Source of the DNA: Alkalinema pantanalense
Lineage (GTDB): Bacteria > Cyanobacteriota > Cyanobacteriia > Leptolyngbyales > Leptolyngbyaceae
DNA length: 64,000 bases
Reading direction: 5' to 3'
Assembly: GCF_050753345.1 (NCBI RefSeq)
Contig: NZ_JBLZFX010000016.1
Location: 1 to 64,000, forward strand
A program made the position numbers and the translations under genes. Shown here piece by piece: positions 18,630-27,782 of this stretch; the stretch's first letter is position 1, and each line of letters opens with the position of its first letter. The notes under the pieces were generated by a model that made no database searches, had not been told where the DNA came from, and saw nothing but the letters and a program-made list of their open reading frames with translations.

Positions 18630-19260
18630 TCTTATCCTTAAATCTGAGCAGGGATCTAAAGATTAAGATTTTTTAAAATTTTAGAAAAGTTTAATATGGG
18701 AGACTACTAGCAGAATTAGCATGAAGTTGCCTTGGCTACACCATAACAAGTTTTTTACATCGTGAATCACGGATTTGCGACTTTTTTAACTCGTAAATCA
18801 TCTCTGATGACTGCGCTAATGACTGAGTTCATTTGACTTATTTCAGTATGACCAATGTTCAAACATGTTCAAACGCAGCAGTCTTTAAACCAAGCATTCA
18901 TAAAAATACCTGAATCATTACTGAGTATCTTAACGGTTTTTAATATGTATAGTAGAATAATTAGTTCATAAAAATCCATGCCACTTGTGTTTGGTGGTGT
19001 CAATACGTCTGGTGGCATAAAAATGAGGGGAAGTTTGGTGGGTGAGCGGACAAATGTTCAATTTGGCAGCTGCCTTAGCCAATGTTTTGCTTAATTCTGC
19101 GGATCGACATTTCCGCTTTCCCCTTGATATAATCGGCCTGAATCCACAGGCGGATAATGTCTTGTGACAGACGTAATATCGAAGAAACTCTTCTGACTCA
19201 TCTGTGCTTTAAAATCCCGTCTACGTGTTGATAGGGGAAATTTTGTGTCTATGCTTATGG
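18630..19260. other. Long AT-rich intergenic stretch, no gene seen
   Basis: Stop codons interrupt all frames. A direct repeat ATGTTCAAAC occurs twice around 18855-18875. TATAGTAGAAT near 18946 resembles a -10 box. I find no tRNA or other RNA gene. Together with the repeat array that follows it forms an 820-bp leader ahead of the receiver-GGDEF-EAL gene. Confidence 0.4.
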
Positions 19261-19306
19261 TATGTCCCAGACAGCTTAGTATGCCCCAAGTAGTCGCTAT
19301 GCCCCA
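19261..19306 (+). repeat. Three spaced copies of TATGYCCCA upstream of the GGDEF-EAL gene
   Basis: TATGTCCCA at 19261, TATGCCCCA at 19280 and TATGCCCCA at 19298 are spaced 19 and 18 bases apart, near two helical turns, ending about 145 bases before the start codon at 19451. Such phasing resembles tandem operator sites. No binding protein is known to me. Confidence 0.4.
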
Positions 19307-19450
19307 AAGAATTACTTAAGCCAGAAGGCTGTCTTGCCGACTGGGAAAGCATTGTGTCAGGTTAGCTGCTCTCTGCAATGTGAGTCTGTTCTACATTTTT
19401 CTCACAAGTATGCAAGGCTCTGCACTACCGTTTGACTAGATATTGATGTA

Positions 19451-21223
19451 ATGAAAACAATTTTATTGATTGAGGATGAGGATGCTATCCGGGACAACTG
19501 GGTGAGAATCTTAGAAATTAATGGCTTCCGGGCGATCGGAGCCAGCCATGGTCGGGACGGCATTCAGCAAGCCCTAGTTGTCCAGCCTGATCTCATTTTA
19601 TGTGATATTTCGATGCCGGACTGTGATGGTTATGAAGTTCTAAATACACTGCGGAGCCATCCTGTAACGGCTGCCATTCCTTTTATCTTCCTCAGTGCCC
19701 GTACTAGCCATGCCGAGGTGAGGTATGGGATGAACCAGGGAGCAGATGATTATCTCACCAAGCCCTGTAGCAGTCAGGATTTGTTGGCTGCGATTCATTC
19801 CTGCTTTCGCAAAAAATCAGTCTTTGCCCAGGGGTATCTCGAACAGGTTGCCCAAGCCAATGCAGCTTTTGAAAAAGTGGCCAATTGGGATAGTGTGACC
19901 AATCTCCCCAACATTAATCTGTTTCAACGCCATTTAGCCCAACTTTGTGATGTGGCGCTACAGCACACTGAGTCGATCGCGGTTCTGTCGCTGAAAATTA
20001 CTTCCTATCGAGTGATTCAATTGACCTATGGAGGTTTGATCAGTAATCGTCTTCTCCATGCTATTGGTGAGCGGTTGCAAACTAGTGGTCGCCCAGGGAT
20101 TACGGCACGGCTCCATGAAGATGAGTTTGGTTTAGCGTTGCCTGATGCAGGGGATCCCGAAGAAATTGAAGAATTTATTCAATTATTAATCAACATTCTC
20201 ACTGTTCCGTATCATGTTGACGGACAAGAAATTCGGATTCAACTAAGTGTCGGTATTTCGCTATATCCTCAACACAGCTTGTCTTCTGAGGATCTTTTAA
20301 CTCAAAGTAGTGCGGCAATGCGGTGGGCAAAAAAGCGACATAGCTCCTATCGATTTTATAGTCCAAGACTTGCCGCAGTAGAGTCTGAGCATCATTTAAT
20401 TGCCAATGAACTCGCCAAGGCGATCGAGCGATCGGAACTTCGGCTGTACTACCAACCCCAAGTGGATCTAGCTAAGGGGTGCATCATTGGAGCGGAAGCC
20501 TTGGTGCGTTGGCAGCATCCGGAGCGAGGGATGATTCCGCCCAACCAGTTTATTACGATCGCCGAGGAGCAAGGACTGATTTTAGAATTGGGGGAATGGG
20601 TTTTGCGGCAAGCTTGTCACCATGCGGCCCAATGGCAAAGACAAGGAGGACAGCCCGTCCAAGTTTCGGTTAACCTTTCTATGGCACAGTTTCAACAGGC
20701 TAGCTTGCCGGAGCTTGTAGCTAGTATTTTGCAGGAAAGTGGTTTGTCTCCCCATCTATTGGTTTTAGAATTGACCGAAAGTTGCTTGATGGATCAAGTT
20801 GAATTAACGATTCAGAAGCTGCAACAGTTAAAAAATTTAGGAATCAACATTGCTATTGATGATTTTGGTACAGGCTATTCATCACTGAGTTATTTAAGTC
20901 AGTTGCCAATTGACGAAATTAAAATCGATCAATCGTTTACCCATAAAATCAACCGCGATCGTAATGCAACGATGATTTGTAAAGCGATTATTGCAATGTC
21001 CCGTAGTTTAAATCTGAAAATTATTGCTGAAGGGATTGAAAATAGCAGTCAATTATCATTCCTACGCCATCAGAGATGTCATGCGGGGCAAGGCTTTCTC
21101 TATGCACCCCCATTATCGTTAGAAGCCTTCCAGATACGACTTCAAGAGGCTTCCTCCCCGACCTTAGTGTCAAATGGTTTCCTGCCCTATGATCCTGTGT
21201 CCTGTAACTATTCCTCGAATTAG
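19451..21223 (+). CDS. Response regulator with degenerate GGDEF and intact EAL domain (c-di-GMP phosphodiesterase)
   Basis: A 590-residue cytosolic protein. The receiver domain (1-125) has acidic residues at 8-10, phospho-acceptor Asp52 (LILCDISMP) and Lys in YLTKP. The diguanylate-cyclase domain (about 145-310) reads HEDEF (near residue 219) in place of GGDEF, so cyclase activity is unlikely; it may bind GTP as an allosteric site. The EAL domain (about 325-570) keeps EALVRW, the NLS segment, ELTES, DDFGTGYSS, KIDQSF and AEGIEN, the residues for metal binding and catalysis, so hydrolysis of cyclic di-GMP is expected. Phosphorylation by an unlinked kinase would control it. The gene stands alone behind a long leader. 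Confidence 0.93.
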   Translation: MKTILLIEDEDAIRDNWVRILEINGFRAIGASHGRDGIQQALVVQPDLILCDISMPDCDGYEVLNTLRSHPVTAAIPFIFLSARTSHAEVRYGMNQGADDYLTKPCSSQDLLAAIHSCFRKKSVFAQGYLEQVAQANAAFEKVANWDSVTNLPNINLFQRHLAQLCDVALQHTESIAVLSLKITSYRVIQLTYGGLISNRLLHAIGERLQTSGRPGITARLHEDEFGLALPDAGDPEEIEEFIQLLINILTVPYHVDGQEIRIQLSVGISLYPQHSLSSEDLLTQSSAAMRWAKKRHSSYRFYSPRLAAVESEHHLIANELAKAIERSELRLYYQPQVDLAKGCIIGAEALVRWQHPERGMIPPNQFITIAEEQGLILELGEWVLRQACHHAAQWQRQGGQPVQVSVNLSMAQFQQASLPELVASILQESGLSPHLLVLELTESCLMDQVELTIQKLQQLKNLGINIAIDDFGTGYSSLSYLSQLPIDEIKIDQSFTHKINRDRNATMICKAIIAMSRSLNLKIIAEGIENSSQLSFLRHQRCHAGQGFLYAPPLSLEAFQIRLQEASSPTLVSNGFLPYDPVSCNYSSN

Positions 21224-21619
21224 TCACACCTTGGATTTCCTACCTTGAGTTTTCTAGTCTTAGCCATTCCAGTTATTGACATGCATTAACAATTGGAGGA
21301 GTGCCCTTACGTCAAGGACAGAGAAAAATTATCTGAAGCTGGTAGGCTCCTGCTACAAAGCTTTCGATGCGGCCTGATTATTCTCCATCCTTTAAGCTAT
21401 GGGACTATCCCCATGATGTCGAGGTTGATAGTGGGTATGAATTTTGATCTGAGCACTATTGCAATCTGGGCAATAAATTGGAGAACAGTTTCATCCCAGA
21501 TCTGTTCTTGTTAAATAACTTCTCTTCTATAATCTTCCTAAGCTTATACACTGTCTGTATCAAACTATTCCCATCCTGCGGAACCATTGCCCAACCCTGA
21601 CTTAAACACACGGTATCAA
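21224..21619. other. Intergenic region between convergent genes
   Basis: About 400 bases with no persuasive reading frame, no RNA gene and no clear terminator hairpin. It separates the rightward GGDEF-EAL gene from the leftward M48 protease gene. Confidence 0.4.
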
Positions 21620-23443
21620 CTAGCGCTGGGGAAGCATTCGATCGGATTCTCCCGATTTTTTCTGCCGTTCCTGCTCCTCTTTGATCAACTGCAACACCTT
21701 CTGGCGTAGAGTTTCGTGACGTTCTACGCCTTCAAAAGCATAACGGTTGTAGCCCGACTGGGTAATAATCGTCTCCAAATTCTTCACCCGTTCCCCTGAG
21801 CCAGGGTGCGTCGAAGCCCACTCCGGAGGCCGTCGATCGCCCTTGCGTTTCTCTTCCTGTTGCATCGTCACCATCAAATTGAGTAATCCATCCGCCGCAT
21901 ACCCCGAAGCCGCCAGCAATCGCGTTCCCACGTCATCCGCCTGCCGCTCCATATCCCGACTGTAATTAAACACAATCAAATCACTGGCAATTCCCCCCAC
22001 ATAGGGCACATACCCCACCACACTCGCAATCAAATTTCCCTGCGACATCAGTTGAAAGCCATGGGTCAGCGCCGCATGGGAAATCTCATGGCCCAGCAAC
22101 CCCGCCAACTCCGCCGTCGATCGACTCTTCGCGATCGCCCCCGCATTAATAAAAATCTTCCCTCCCGGTAAAGCAAAGGCATTGAGCTTGTCATCCAAAA
22201 TCACATTAAACTCATACTCAAAATCCCTGCGCCCCGCGATTGCCGCCATCTTCTGCCCTAGTTCATTCACATAGGCTAGCACTTCCTCATCTTCCACCAT
22301 GGGAACTTGTCGCTTCACTGACTTAGAAATGCTTTTACCTAATCCCGATTCCCCTCGCAATAACGAAATCGCACTTTGTGCTGCCGTAAACGGCCCCAGC
22401 AATCCGCCTGTCACTGCATACCCGATCGCGCCTGTGATGATATTCCCAATTACGTTTCCAGTCACTTTCTTGCGTAACGCTTTGCGATAGCGTTCCAAAT
22501 TTTCATCTGCCAACTGCACAAACGTATTCACTTCAGCATGGTCAGGATTCATCAAGGCGAACTGCCGCGCCGCGATCGATGCATCAATCCAGCGTTCTGC
22601 CTTCGCCAGTGCTGCCACCCGCGCCTGAATCACCTCCGGCTCCTTGGGATAGCTAGCGGCCATCGCATCCAACGCTTTCAGGGCTTGGTCAGACTTGCCA
22701 TACTTGTCATAGATTTTCAGCGCCAACAGTTGCCCCGGCAAAAATTGCGGGTAATTCTTCACTAGGAGTTCGATCGCCACGATCGAACGGCTTTCTAGCC
22801 CTGCCTCCCAGCCCTGGTTCGCCTCCCGCCAATAGACCTTCCCCGCTGGCGGCAATTCCTCAGGATTCGTCATCAACGGTGGCTGGGGCGGACGTTCTGG
22901 TACATTTTCAAAGGCGGGCTTCACCACCTTATACATCGCCACCGCTGCTTCAATATCCCCCGCTTGGTAATGCCGATCGGCCTCCAGTAATTTCTGATAC
23001 CGTTCCGTTTCCGCCTGTTTTTCCTCCGGTGTCGGTTCAGGATCGAGGGGATCTTTGGGCAGTTCTAGCTTCGGCGGTGCGTCGGGGTTGGGTTGCGGCT
23101 GGGAGACGGGATCGGGAGTGATGGTATCGGCTTTTGGAGATGCGGTCGGACTGGTAGTAGGAGTGGGGGTAACGGTAGGGGGAACGATCGGCGTGGGTGT
23201 GGATATAGGCGTAGGGCTGGGCGCAGGTGTGGGCGTGGGAGTCGGGGTGGCGATCGGCGTGGGTGTAGGCGTAGGGATGACTTCTTGGGCCGCGATCGTG
23301 TGTAATCCGGGCAGAAGGGCTAGCAGTAAACCGAGGACAAAGGGTAACACCTGCCGCTGAATCATTCGTTGCAGCCGTTGTAGTGGCAGTCGTCGCAATT
23401 GCCCAAACATCTGCTGCCCGTCCTGCTTGCCCCGTTGCATCAT
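21620..23443 (-). CDS. M48-family metalloprotease with TPR segment, exported
   Basis: A 607-residue zinc protease. Residues 27-52 are a hydrophobic signal or anchor. Residues about 55-105 are a Pro/Thr repeat linker (alternating TP and AP). A TPR-like helical region follows (about 140-330). The catalytic domain holds GHEISHAALTHG near residue 450 (HExxH, two zinc ligands and the catalytic Glu) and the third ligand region ERQADDVG. M48 proteases of the BepA/YfgC and Oma1 type degrade misfolded envelope proteins; the TPR here is N-terminal to the protease, whereas in BepA it is C-terminal. Location is probably periplasm or thylakoid lumen side. GAGAGGG precedes the start. It is transcribed alone. 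Confidence 0.9.
   Translation of the reverse strand: MMQRGKQDGQQMFGQLRRLPLQRLQRMIQRQVLPFVLGLLLALLPGLHTIAAQEVIPTPTPTPIATPTPTPTPAPSPTPISTPTPIVPPTVTPTPTTSPTASPKADTITPDPVSQPQPNPDAPPKLELPKDPLDPEPTPEEKQAETERYQKLLEADRHYQAGDIEAAVAMYKVVKPAFENVPERPPQPPLMTNPEELPPAGKVYWREANQGWEAGLESRSIVAIELLVKNYPQFLPGQLLALKIYDKYGKSDQALKALDAMAASYPKEPEVIQARVAALAKAERWIDASIAARQFALMNPDHAEVNTFVQLADENLERYRKALRKKVTGNVIGNIITGAIGYAVTGGLLGPFTAAQSAISLLRGESGLGKSISKSVKRQVPMVEDEEVLAYVNELGQKMAAIAGRRDFEYEFNVILDDKLNAFALPGGKIFINAGAIAKSRSTAELAGLLGHEISHAALTHGFQLMSQGNLIASVVGYVPYVGGIASDLIVFNYSRDMERQADDVGTRLLAASGYAADGLLNLMVTMQQEEKRKGDRRPPEWASTHPGSGERVKNLETIITQSGYNRYAFEGVERHETLRQKVLQLIKEEQERQKKSGESDRMLPQR
23144..23280 (-). repeat. Low-complexity Pro-Thr coding repeat in the M48 protease gene
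   Basis: Degenerate six-base units (GGCGTR and GGGGTR on the plus strand) encode alternating Thr-Pro and Ala-Pro residues that form a rigid linker between the membrane anchor and the folded domains. Such tracts vary in length between strains. Confidence 0.75.
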
Positions 23444-23669
23444 GGCTGTTGCCCTCTCCTCGATCGCTGGCCTAGAAGTCAGTTCCTAGACTGCCAATCT
23501 AGCAATTTTTTAGGGGGATTTGGGGGAAGCAAGATAAATTATATTTATCTTGTGATATTGTTCAGCACTCCGCTTATGTATAGACCAAGTACAAAGTTAT
23601 CGTTTTCAACCTATATACTAGGTAGATAGAAGTTTAAGAATTTTCCAGTCAATTACAGTTGGGTAGGTT

Positions 23670-24461
23670 ATGCATTCGTTAGATCACAATGATTTCAAAA
23701 AGTTAGATTCTTATTCTCTAGCTTTACGCATAGATGCATTTTTCGAAGAGGATTACAAAAATCGATATGGACACCCAAAACCTATGTTAAATGATGTTTC
23801 TGCAATTGAAATATATAATTCAGTACTGATACAAGACTTAGATGATTGCAAGAGGAAAACGGCACTTTGCTTATTTTATCGTTCTCGCTTCCAAAGAGCT
23901 TTATCTCTACAATACTACGGCTTTCAAAACCATTTTCTTGATGGTTCGGATTCGAACAATCCTCTCTGTCTTAATTCAAAGATGCAAGTAATCTTTGCCT
24001 CAACTCGTCAAGCAAGTATTATCTCTTCAAGAATTGGTTTTGAATGTTTAATGGAATTTGTCTACTTTGTAGAGAATAAAAGACTAATTTCTAGCAAAAA
24101 ATCGAAATTAGGTAACTTCCGTAAATGGTTATGCTCTTCCCAAAATAGATTTGGCTGGCTGATTTTCTACTTGGTTATAGTTTATGAGTTTAATCAAAGA
24201 CATCGAACGCCAGAAGTACATGGAACCTCGTATATTGCTATTGATGCTCTTCGCTGTGAAGATTTCTCGATGCCTGATAGTGAATTTAACGCTATCAACT
24301 TAGATCTAAATATTTGGCGTTCAATTTTGGTAACACTCAATGAGGGTAAAAGTCTTCCATCTTGCAGTTTAGATGTAGATTATCAAGAATTATTTCAGGA
24401 TTTCGATAACTGGCAAAATATTAATCTCGAAAAGATTTGGGATAAATATGTTAAGAAATAG
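23670..24461 (+). CDS. Unknown protein with HEPN-like Rx4H motif, AT-rich
   Basis: A 263-residue soluble protein I cannot place in a named family. It is largely helical and rich in aromatic and charged residues. The segment YEFNQRHRTPEVHGTS (around residue 180-195) contains R-TPEV-H, the R-x4-H spacing of HEPN-domain ribonucleases, and a conserved-looking helix FASTRQASIISSRIGFECLMEF precedes it. Base composition is clearly more AT-rich than its neighbours, suggesting recent acquisition. No nucleotidyltransferase partner lies beside it; the next gene is a cupin. A short AGAAATGGAGAAATAGAGAAATTT run follows the stop. HEPN membership is inference from one motif. Confidence 0.6.
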   Translation: MHSLDHNDFKKLDSYSLALRIDAFFEEDYKNRYGHPKPMLNDVSAIEIYNSVLIQDLDDCKRKTALCLFYRSRFQRALSLQYYGFQNHFLDGSDSNNPLCLNSKMQVIFASTRQASIISSRIGFECLMEFVYFVENKRLISSKKSKLGNFRKWLCSSQNRFGWLIFYLVIVYEFNQRHRTPEVHGTSYIAIDALRCEDFSMPDSEFNAINLDLNIWRSILVTLNEGKSLPSCSLDVDYQELFQDFDNWQNINLEKIWDKYVKK

Positions 24462-24544
24462 AGAAATGGAGAAATAGAGAAATTTTTCCTATCATATAAG
24501 CTGTTGCATATGAAGAGTTGTAAAACAAGGTGAAAGAAGAGCAG

Positions 24545-24817
24545 ATGCAAATTACGATCGAACATCAACCCAGCGAAGAAAAATTAGCACAACTAGGCGT
24601 CAAACAATGGCCGATTTGGACGAAGGAAGCTTCGCAATTTGACTGGTTCTATGACGAGTCGGAAACTTGCTACCTACTGGAAGGGGATGTTACTGTCACG
24701 CTCGCCAATGGAGAACCTGTGCGGTTTGGGCAGGGGGACTTGGTCACATTTCCCGCTGGCATGATCTGCGTCTGGACCATTCACAGTGACGTGAAAAAGC
24801 ATTACGCCTTCGGGTAA
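24545..24817 (+). CDS. Small cupin-domain protein (Cupin_3/DUF861 type)
   Basis: A 90-residue single-domain beta-barrel. The phrases VKQWPIWTKEASQFDWFYDESETCYLLEGDVTVT and FGQGDLVTFPAGMICVWTI are typical of the short cupins related to the ureidoglycine aminohydrolase fold, with family-like spacing between the two cupin motifs. Metal-binding histidines of classic cupins are mostly replaced. The ATG at 24545 gives the usual family N-terminus (MQITIEHQPS); an upstream GTG at 24530 would add five residues. Its substrate is unknown. The stop is 7 bases from the end of the convergent caspase gene. Confidence 0.85.
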   Translation: MQITIEHQPSEEKLAQLGVKQWPIWTKEASQFDWFYDESETCYLLEGDVTVTLANGEPVRFGQGDLVTFPAGMICVWTIHSDVKKHYAFG

Positions 24818-24824
24818 CGTTCCG

Positions 24825-26996
24825 TTATTCCTGAACTTCCAAAATCGTAGACAGCATTGCGAATCGATCGACGGCAATTTGGGCAACGGATTGTTGATTG
24901 CGTTGGGAATCTCGATCGAGGGTGGTTAATAAATCAGCCACGATCGCCAAGGGTTCCCCGTTTTGTAAATCCAAGGGATTGCCCGATCGGGTGCCGCGCT
25001 GTTGAGCAATCTTTTGCAAACCCCGCAGCACGTCATTTAGCGGTTCCGTACTGGCTAAGGTCATCAATTCCAAAAAACCCGCAGGCGGTTCAATCATAAA
25101 TTGAAAGCGATCGTCGCTAGCGGGAATCATACGATGTTTCTGAGGCGCAAGGGGTAACGGTTTGCGGCTACTGTCCCAGAGCAACGGATGCAGAATCGTT
25201 AAATCGCCACTACTCGCGATCGCCAACACCGCCACATGCAACGGCTGAGTATCCTGATTGATCAGTTTTAAAGCAATTTCTGACCCCGCCTTCACCGCCT
25301 GGACAAGTGTAGATCGCTGGCGGAGCCGCTTGCTCCCTCCCCGACTTTCCGTTGCACTGACTAACGCTTCCCGTTTACGATCGAGAATTTCCACTGTTAC
25401 CTTTAGCGTTGAACTATTCCCATTCGATAGCGTTTTCAACACCTTAACGGCTAGTAAACTTTGCAAACGTCTTGCCAACATTTCCACTTCCGATCCACTC
25501 GCAGGCAACGCATTGGGTAAAATTTTCTGATCGGAACTGCGTAACTCTAACTGTCCCTGGGCGTTGCGATGCAGAATATAATCTGCCACCTGATCTGCAC
25601 TATTCGCAACTAGTTCTAACCGCTGGGCTGGGATGCGTCGCGTACTGACTAAGCGATCTTTGAATTGCTGTAAATTTTTCGTTACTGCCTCAGTGACGCC
25701 TAACCGCAGCGCCGTTTCGATCGGAATCCCCCGCACCAACTCCCGCAACAGCATTCCCGGCGCGATCGCTTGTTTCAGTGCTCCTTCCAGGCTGCCATAG
25801 CCCACCAATCCCGTCCGTCCCCGTTGGCGAATTTGTCCAATGTCCTGCCCCGCAGCATTGACGATCGCAAATTTCGCATTTCTGGAAAACGCATCCAAAC
25901 TTTCCGGCGCAATTCCTCCCAACCAAAATTCCACCCGATCGCCCTGCACCGATTGCACGATCGCTTCCGCCGCCGGTTGGGGTGGATTGATCAGATAAAT
26001 TGGCTGTTGTTGATAATTGCTCCCCGGTTTTACTTCATAAATGGGATCTTGCACAATGCGAGATGTCTTCGCTAAATCCTTCGTATTGCGCCCCAGATCG
26101 ATAAAAACATTGCCCAAATTTTGTTCACTCGTCGCCTGCCACAGATAGCGCGTCAACAGATAGGTAAACGCCCCTGCATAGAAATCCCCAAAGGAAACAT
26201 CCGCTGAAAACTGATTGCGCTGGGCCGACCCTAAAATTACGCCCTTAGCAATGCCCTTTTGTCGCCGTTGCTGCAATTCCGCCGTCGTCCAACCCATTGC
26301 CTGCATCCAGCGATCCTGATCAGCTAATTCTGTATCACTGGGATTGGGAGCCGCCATATTATCTCGAAAAATCGATCGCAGCACTGTTCGATCGATGTCC
26401 GCATTGCGACTCGCCCCTCCGGAATGGCAACAATCTAGCACCGCAGTAAAGTTCTCTGTTTTCAATGCAGAAGTCAACAAAAATAAACTGCGACCCATAA
26501 TGCTATTTACCGAAGTTTGGAGATTACTATCGCCATCGTTTTTAGCAATTTGATAGTCGATCGGAACAATTGCACCATTTATGCCATCTTCACTAATGGG
26601 TTTAGGATCACGAACCCGCGCACCATGACCGGAGAAATGAAAGACAACCACATCCCCCGGTTTGGCTTGTTGGATTAAATGTTCTTCAAAGGCTGCAATG
26701 ATATTTTGTCGCGTTGGTTGCATAGTCTCCGGTTGCAGAACCAAAATATCTTGTGGCCTAAACCCAAAGCGATGAATCAGCAATTCCCGTTGTAACTGCA
26801 CATCCGTTGCACATCCCCGCAACGATCGAATTCCCTGGGGATATTGATTAATGCCCACCAATAACGCCAACTTGCGCGGCGTAGACTGTGCTAGAACCCG
26901 TCCCATTTGGTCGCCCGATCGCTGGAAGCTGGAGGGACTGAGGCCGATCGTAGCCAACGTAGTAGCAGCAAATTCTAAAAAGTGGCGACGTTTCAT
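24825..26996 (-). CDS. Caspase-family protease (metacaspase-like) with Tat signal and C-terminal DUF4384-like domain
   Basis: A 723-residue protein. The N-terminus MKRRHFLEFAATTLATIGLS is a twin-arginine signal (RRHFLEF), implying folded export. The p20 caspase fold starts at KLALLVGINQYP; the catalytic dyad is His124 in HFSGHGA and Cys190 in LDCCHSGG. The middle region is long and unassigned. The last ~170 residues (IALKLINQDTQPLHVAVLAIASSGDLTILHP) look like DUF4384, often attached to cyanobacterial caspase-like enzymes. Metacaspases cleave after Arg or Lys. It is the last gene of a leftward row beginning with a sigma-like gene at 33010; the 84-bp gap before it may allow a separate promoter. 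Specific targets are unknown. Confidence 0.92.
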   Translation of the reverse strand: MKRRHFLEFAATTLATIGLSPSSFQRSGDQMGRVLAQSTPRKLALLVGINQYPQGIRSLRGCATDVQLQRELLIHRFGFRPQDILVLQPETMQPTRQNIIAAFEEHLIQQAKPGDVVVFHFSGHGARVRDPKPISEDGINGAIVPIDYQIAKNDGDSNLQTSVNSIMGRSLFLLTSALKTENFTAVLDCCHSGGASRNADIDRTVLRSIFRDNMAAPNPSDTELADQDRWMQAMGWTTAELQQRRQKGIAKGVILGSAQRNQFSADVSFGDFYAGAFTYLLTRYLWQATSEQNLGNVFIDLGRNTKDLAKTSRIVQDPIYEVKPGSNYQQQPIYLINPPQPAAEAIVQSVQGDRVEFWLGGIAPESLDAFSRNAKFAIVNAAGQDIGQIRQRGRTGLVGYGSLEGALKQAIAPGMLLRELVRGIPIETALRLGVTEAVTKNLQQFKDRLVSTRRIPAQRLELVANSADQVADYILHRNAQGQLELRSSDQKILPNALPASGSEVEMLARRLQSLLAVKVLKTLSNGNSSTLKVTVEILDRKREALVSATESRGGSKRLRQRSTLVQAVKAGSEIALKLINQDTQPLHVAVLAIASSGDLTILHPLLWDSSRKPLPLAPQKHRMIPASDDRFQFMIEPPAGFLELMTLASTEPLNDVLRGLQKIAQQRGTRSGNPLDLQNGEPLAIVADLLTTLDRDSQRNQQSVAQIAVDRFAMLSTILEVQE

Positions 26997-27080
26997 AGGA
27001 CTGATGCAAAAGTGTGGAGGGGGTAGGAGGGTGGCGGGGTGGATGAACCGGGGATCTGCTTTCTGAGTAAATCCCTAACT

Positions 27081-27782
27081 TCAAAATTCCCCCTCTGCAC
27101 AAGGATTCGGCATGGTTTCCAGCAATTGTTGTAATTCAGCTGACGGATACCGCAGGGAAAAGATCTCTTGGAAGGCATCCGCTTGCAGTTGTTTCTCCGC
27201 AAAAAACTGGGTTCGCCGCATTGTCCAGGTTTCTCGGCCTCCCACTACATTTTTCAACGCACTCAAGCCCTGGGCCACTTCCGTACGGCTCTCTCCCGCC
27301 ATGATGCGAAAGGGATAGCGAACAAGCTGCGTTTTGCCATCGAGATCAAACAAAACCCATTCATATTCCTGGCCGGGATGCAGTGGCTCTCCTAGATATT
27401 GCACATAGTTCAGGTTCTTTGCCCATTGGCCTGAAGCGTTTTTATCTACGGCTTTTTTGCGAATATCCGCCTTCCAAAGCACTTTTTCGGTTTGCTTGTC
27501 TTGAATCGCGATCGCTCCGGTTTTGCCTTTCCAAACCAAAGTAGGCTGCAAATTCCAAACCTCCGCAGAGTCCCCCGGCGCGATTGGGCAAAGACTGTCG
27601 ATCGGGCGAGACGCCCCTGCTGCGGGTTTCTTTTGGAACAGCTTTGATAACACCCCCGTCCAAGTGGTGGGTTGTTTCTTTTGGGTCGCTTGCGCTGGCA
27701 GAACCGCCAGGGGGAGTAGCATCAAGCTCATGCTCAAACCGATGCAAGTTAGGCGATTAAGGCGATTAAAAAGATGAATCAT
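27081..27782 (-). CDS. Secreted protein of unknown function in the CHAT-caspase cluster
   Basis: A 233-residue protein if translation begins at ATG 27782, or 243 if at 27812; both overlap the end of the CHAT-CHASE2 gene (17 or 47 bases), indicating translational coupling. Residues 10-35 form a signal peptide (LTCIGLSMSLMLLPLAVLPAQA). The mature part has a beta-rich domain: DSLCPIAPGDSAEVWNLQPTLVWKG, then LHPGQEYEWVLFD and VRYPFRIM, followed by a helical end (AEKQLQADAFQEIFSLRYPSAELQQLL) resembling half a TPR. I recall similar secreted proteins near CHAT/CHASE2 genes in other cyanobacteria, some grouped with DUF928, but no activity is known to me. Confidence 0.8.
   Translation of the reverse strand: MIHLFNRLNRLTCIGLSMSLMLLPLAVLPAQATQKKQPTTWTGVLSKLFQKKPAAGASRPIDSLCPIAPGDSAEVWNLQPTLVWKGKTGAIAIQDKQTEKVLWKADIRKKAVDKNASGQWAKNLNYVQYLGEPLHPGQEYEWVLFDLDGKTQLVRYPFRIMAGESRTEVAQGLSALKNVVGGRETWTMRRTQFFAEKQLQADAFQEIFSLRYPSAELQQLLETMPNPCAEGEF

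Noticed and set aside
21293..21514. 73-residue frame in the gap after the GGDEF-EAL gene
   Set aside because: No ribosome binding site, no recognisable domain and no conserved composition.
23055..23360. Glycine/valine-rich plus-strand frame
   Set aside because: It is the antisense of the Pro-Thr repeat in the M48 protease gene.
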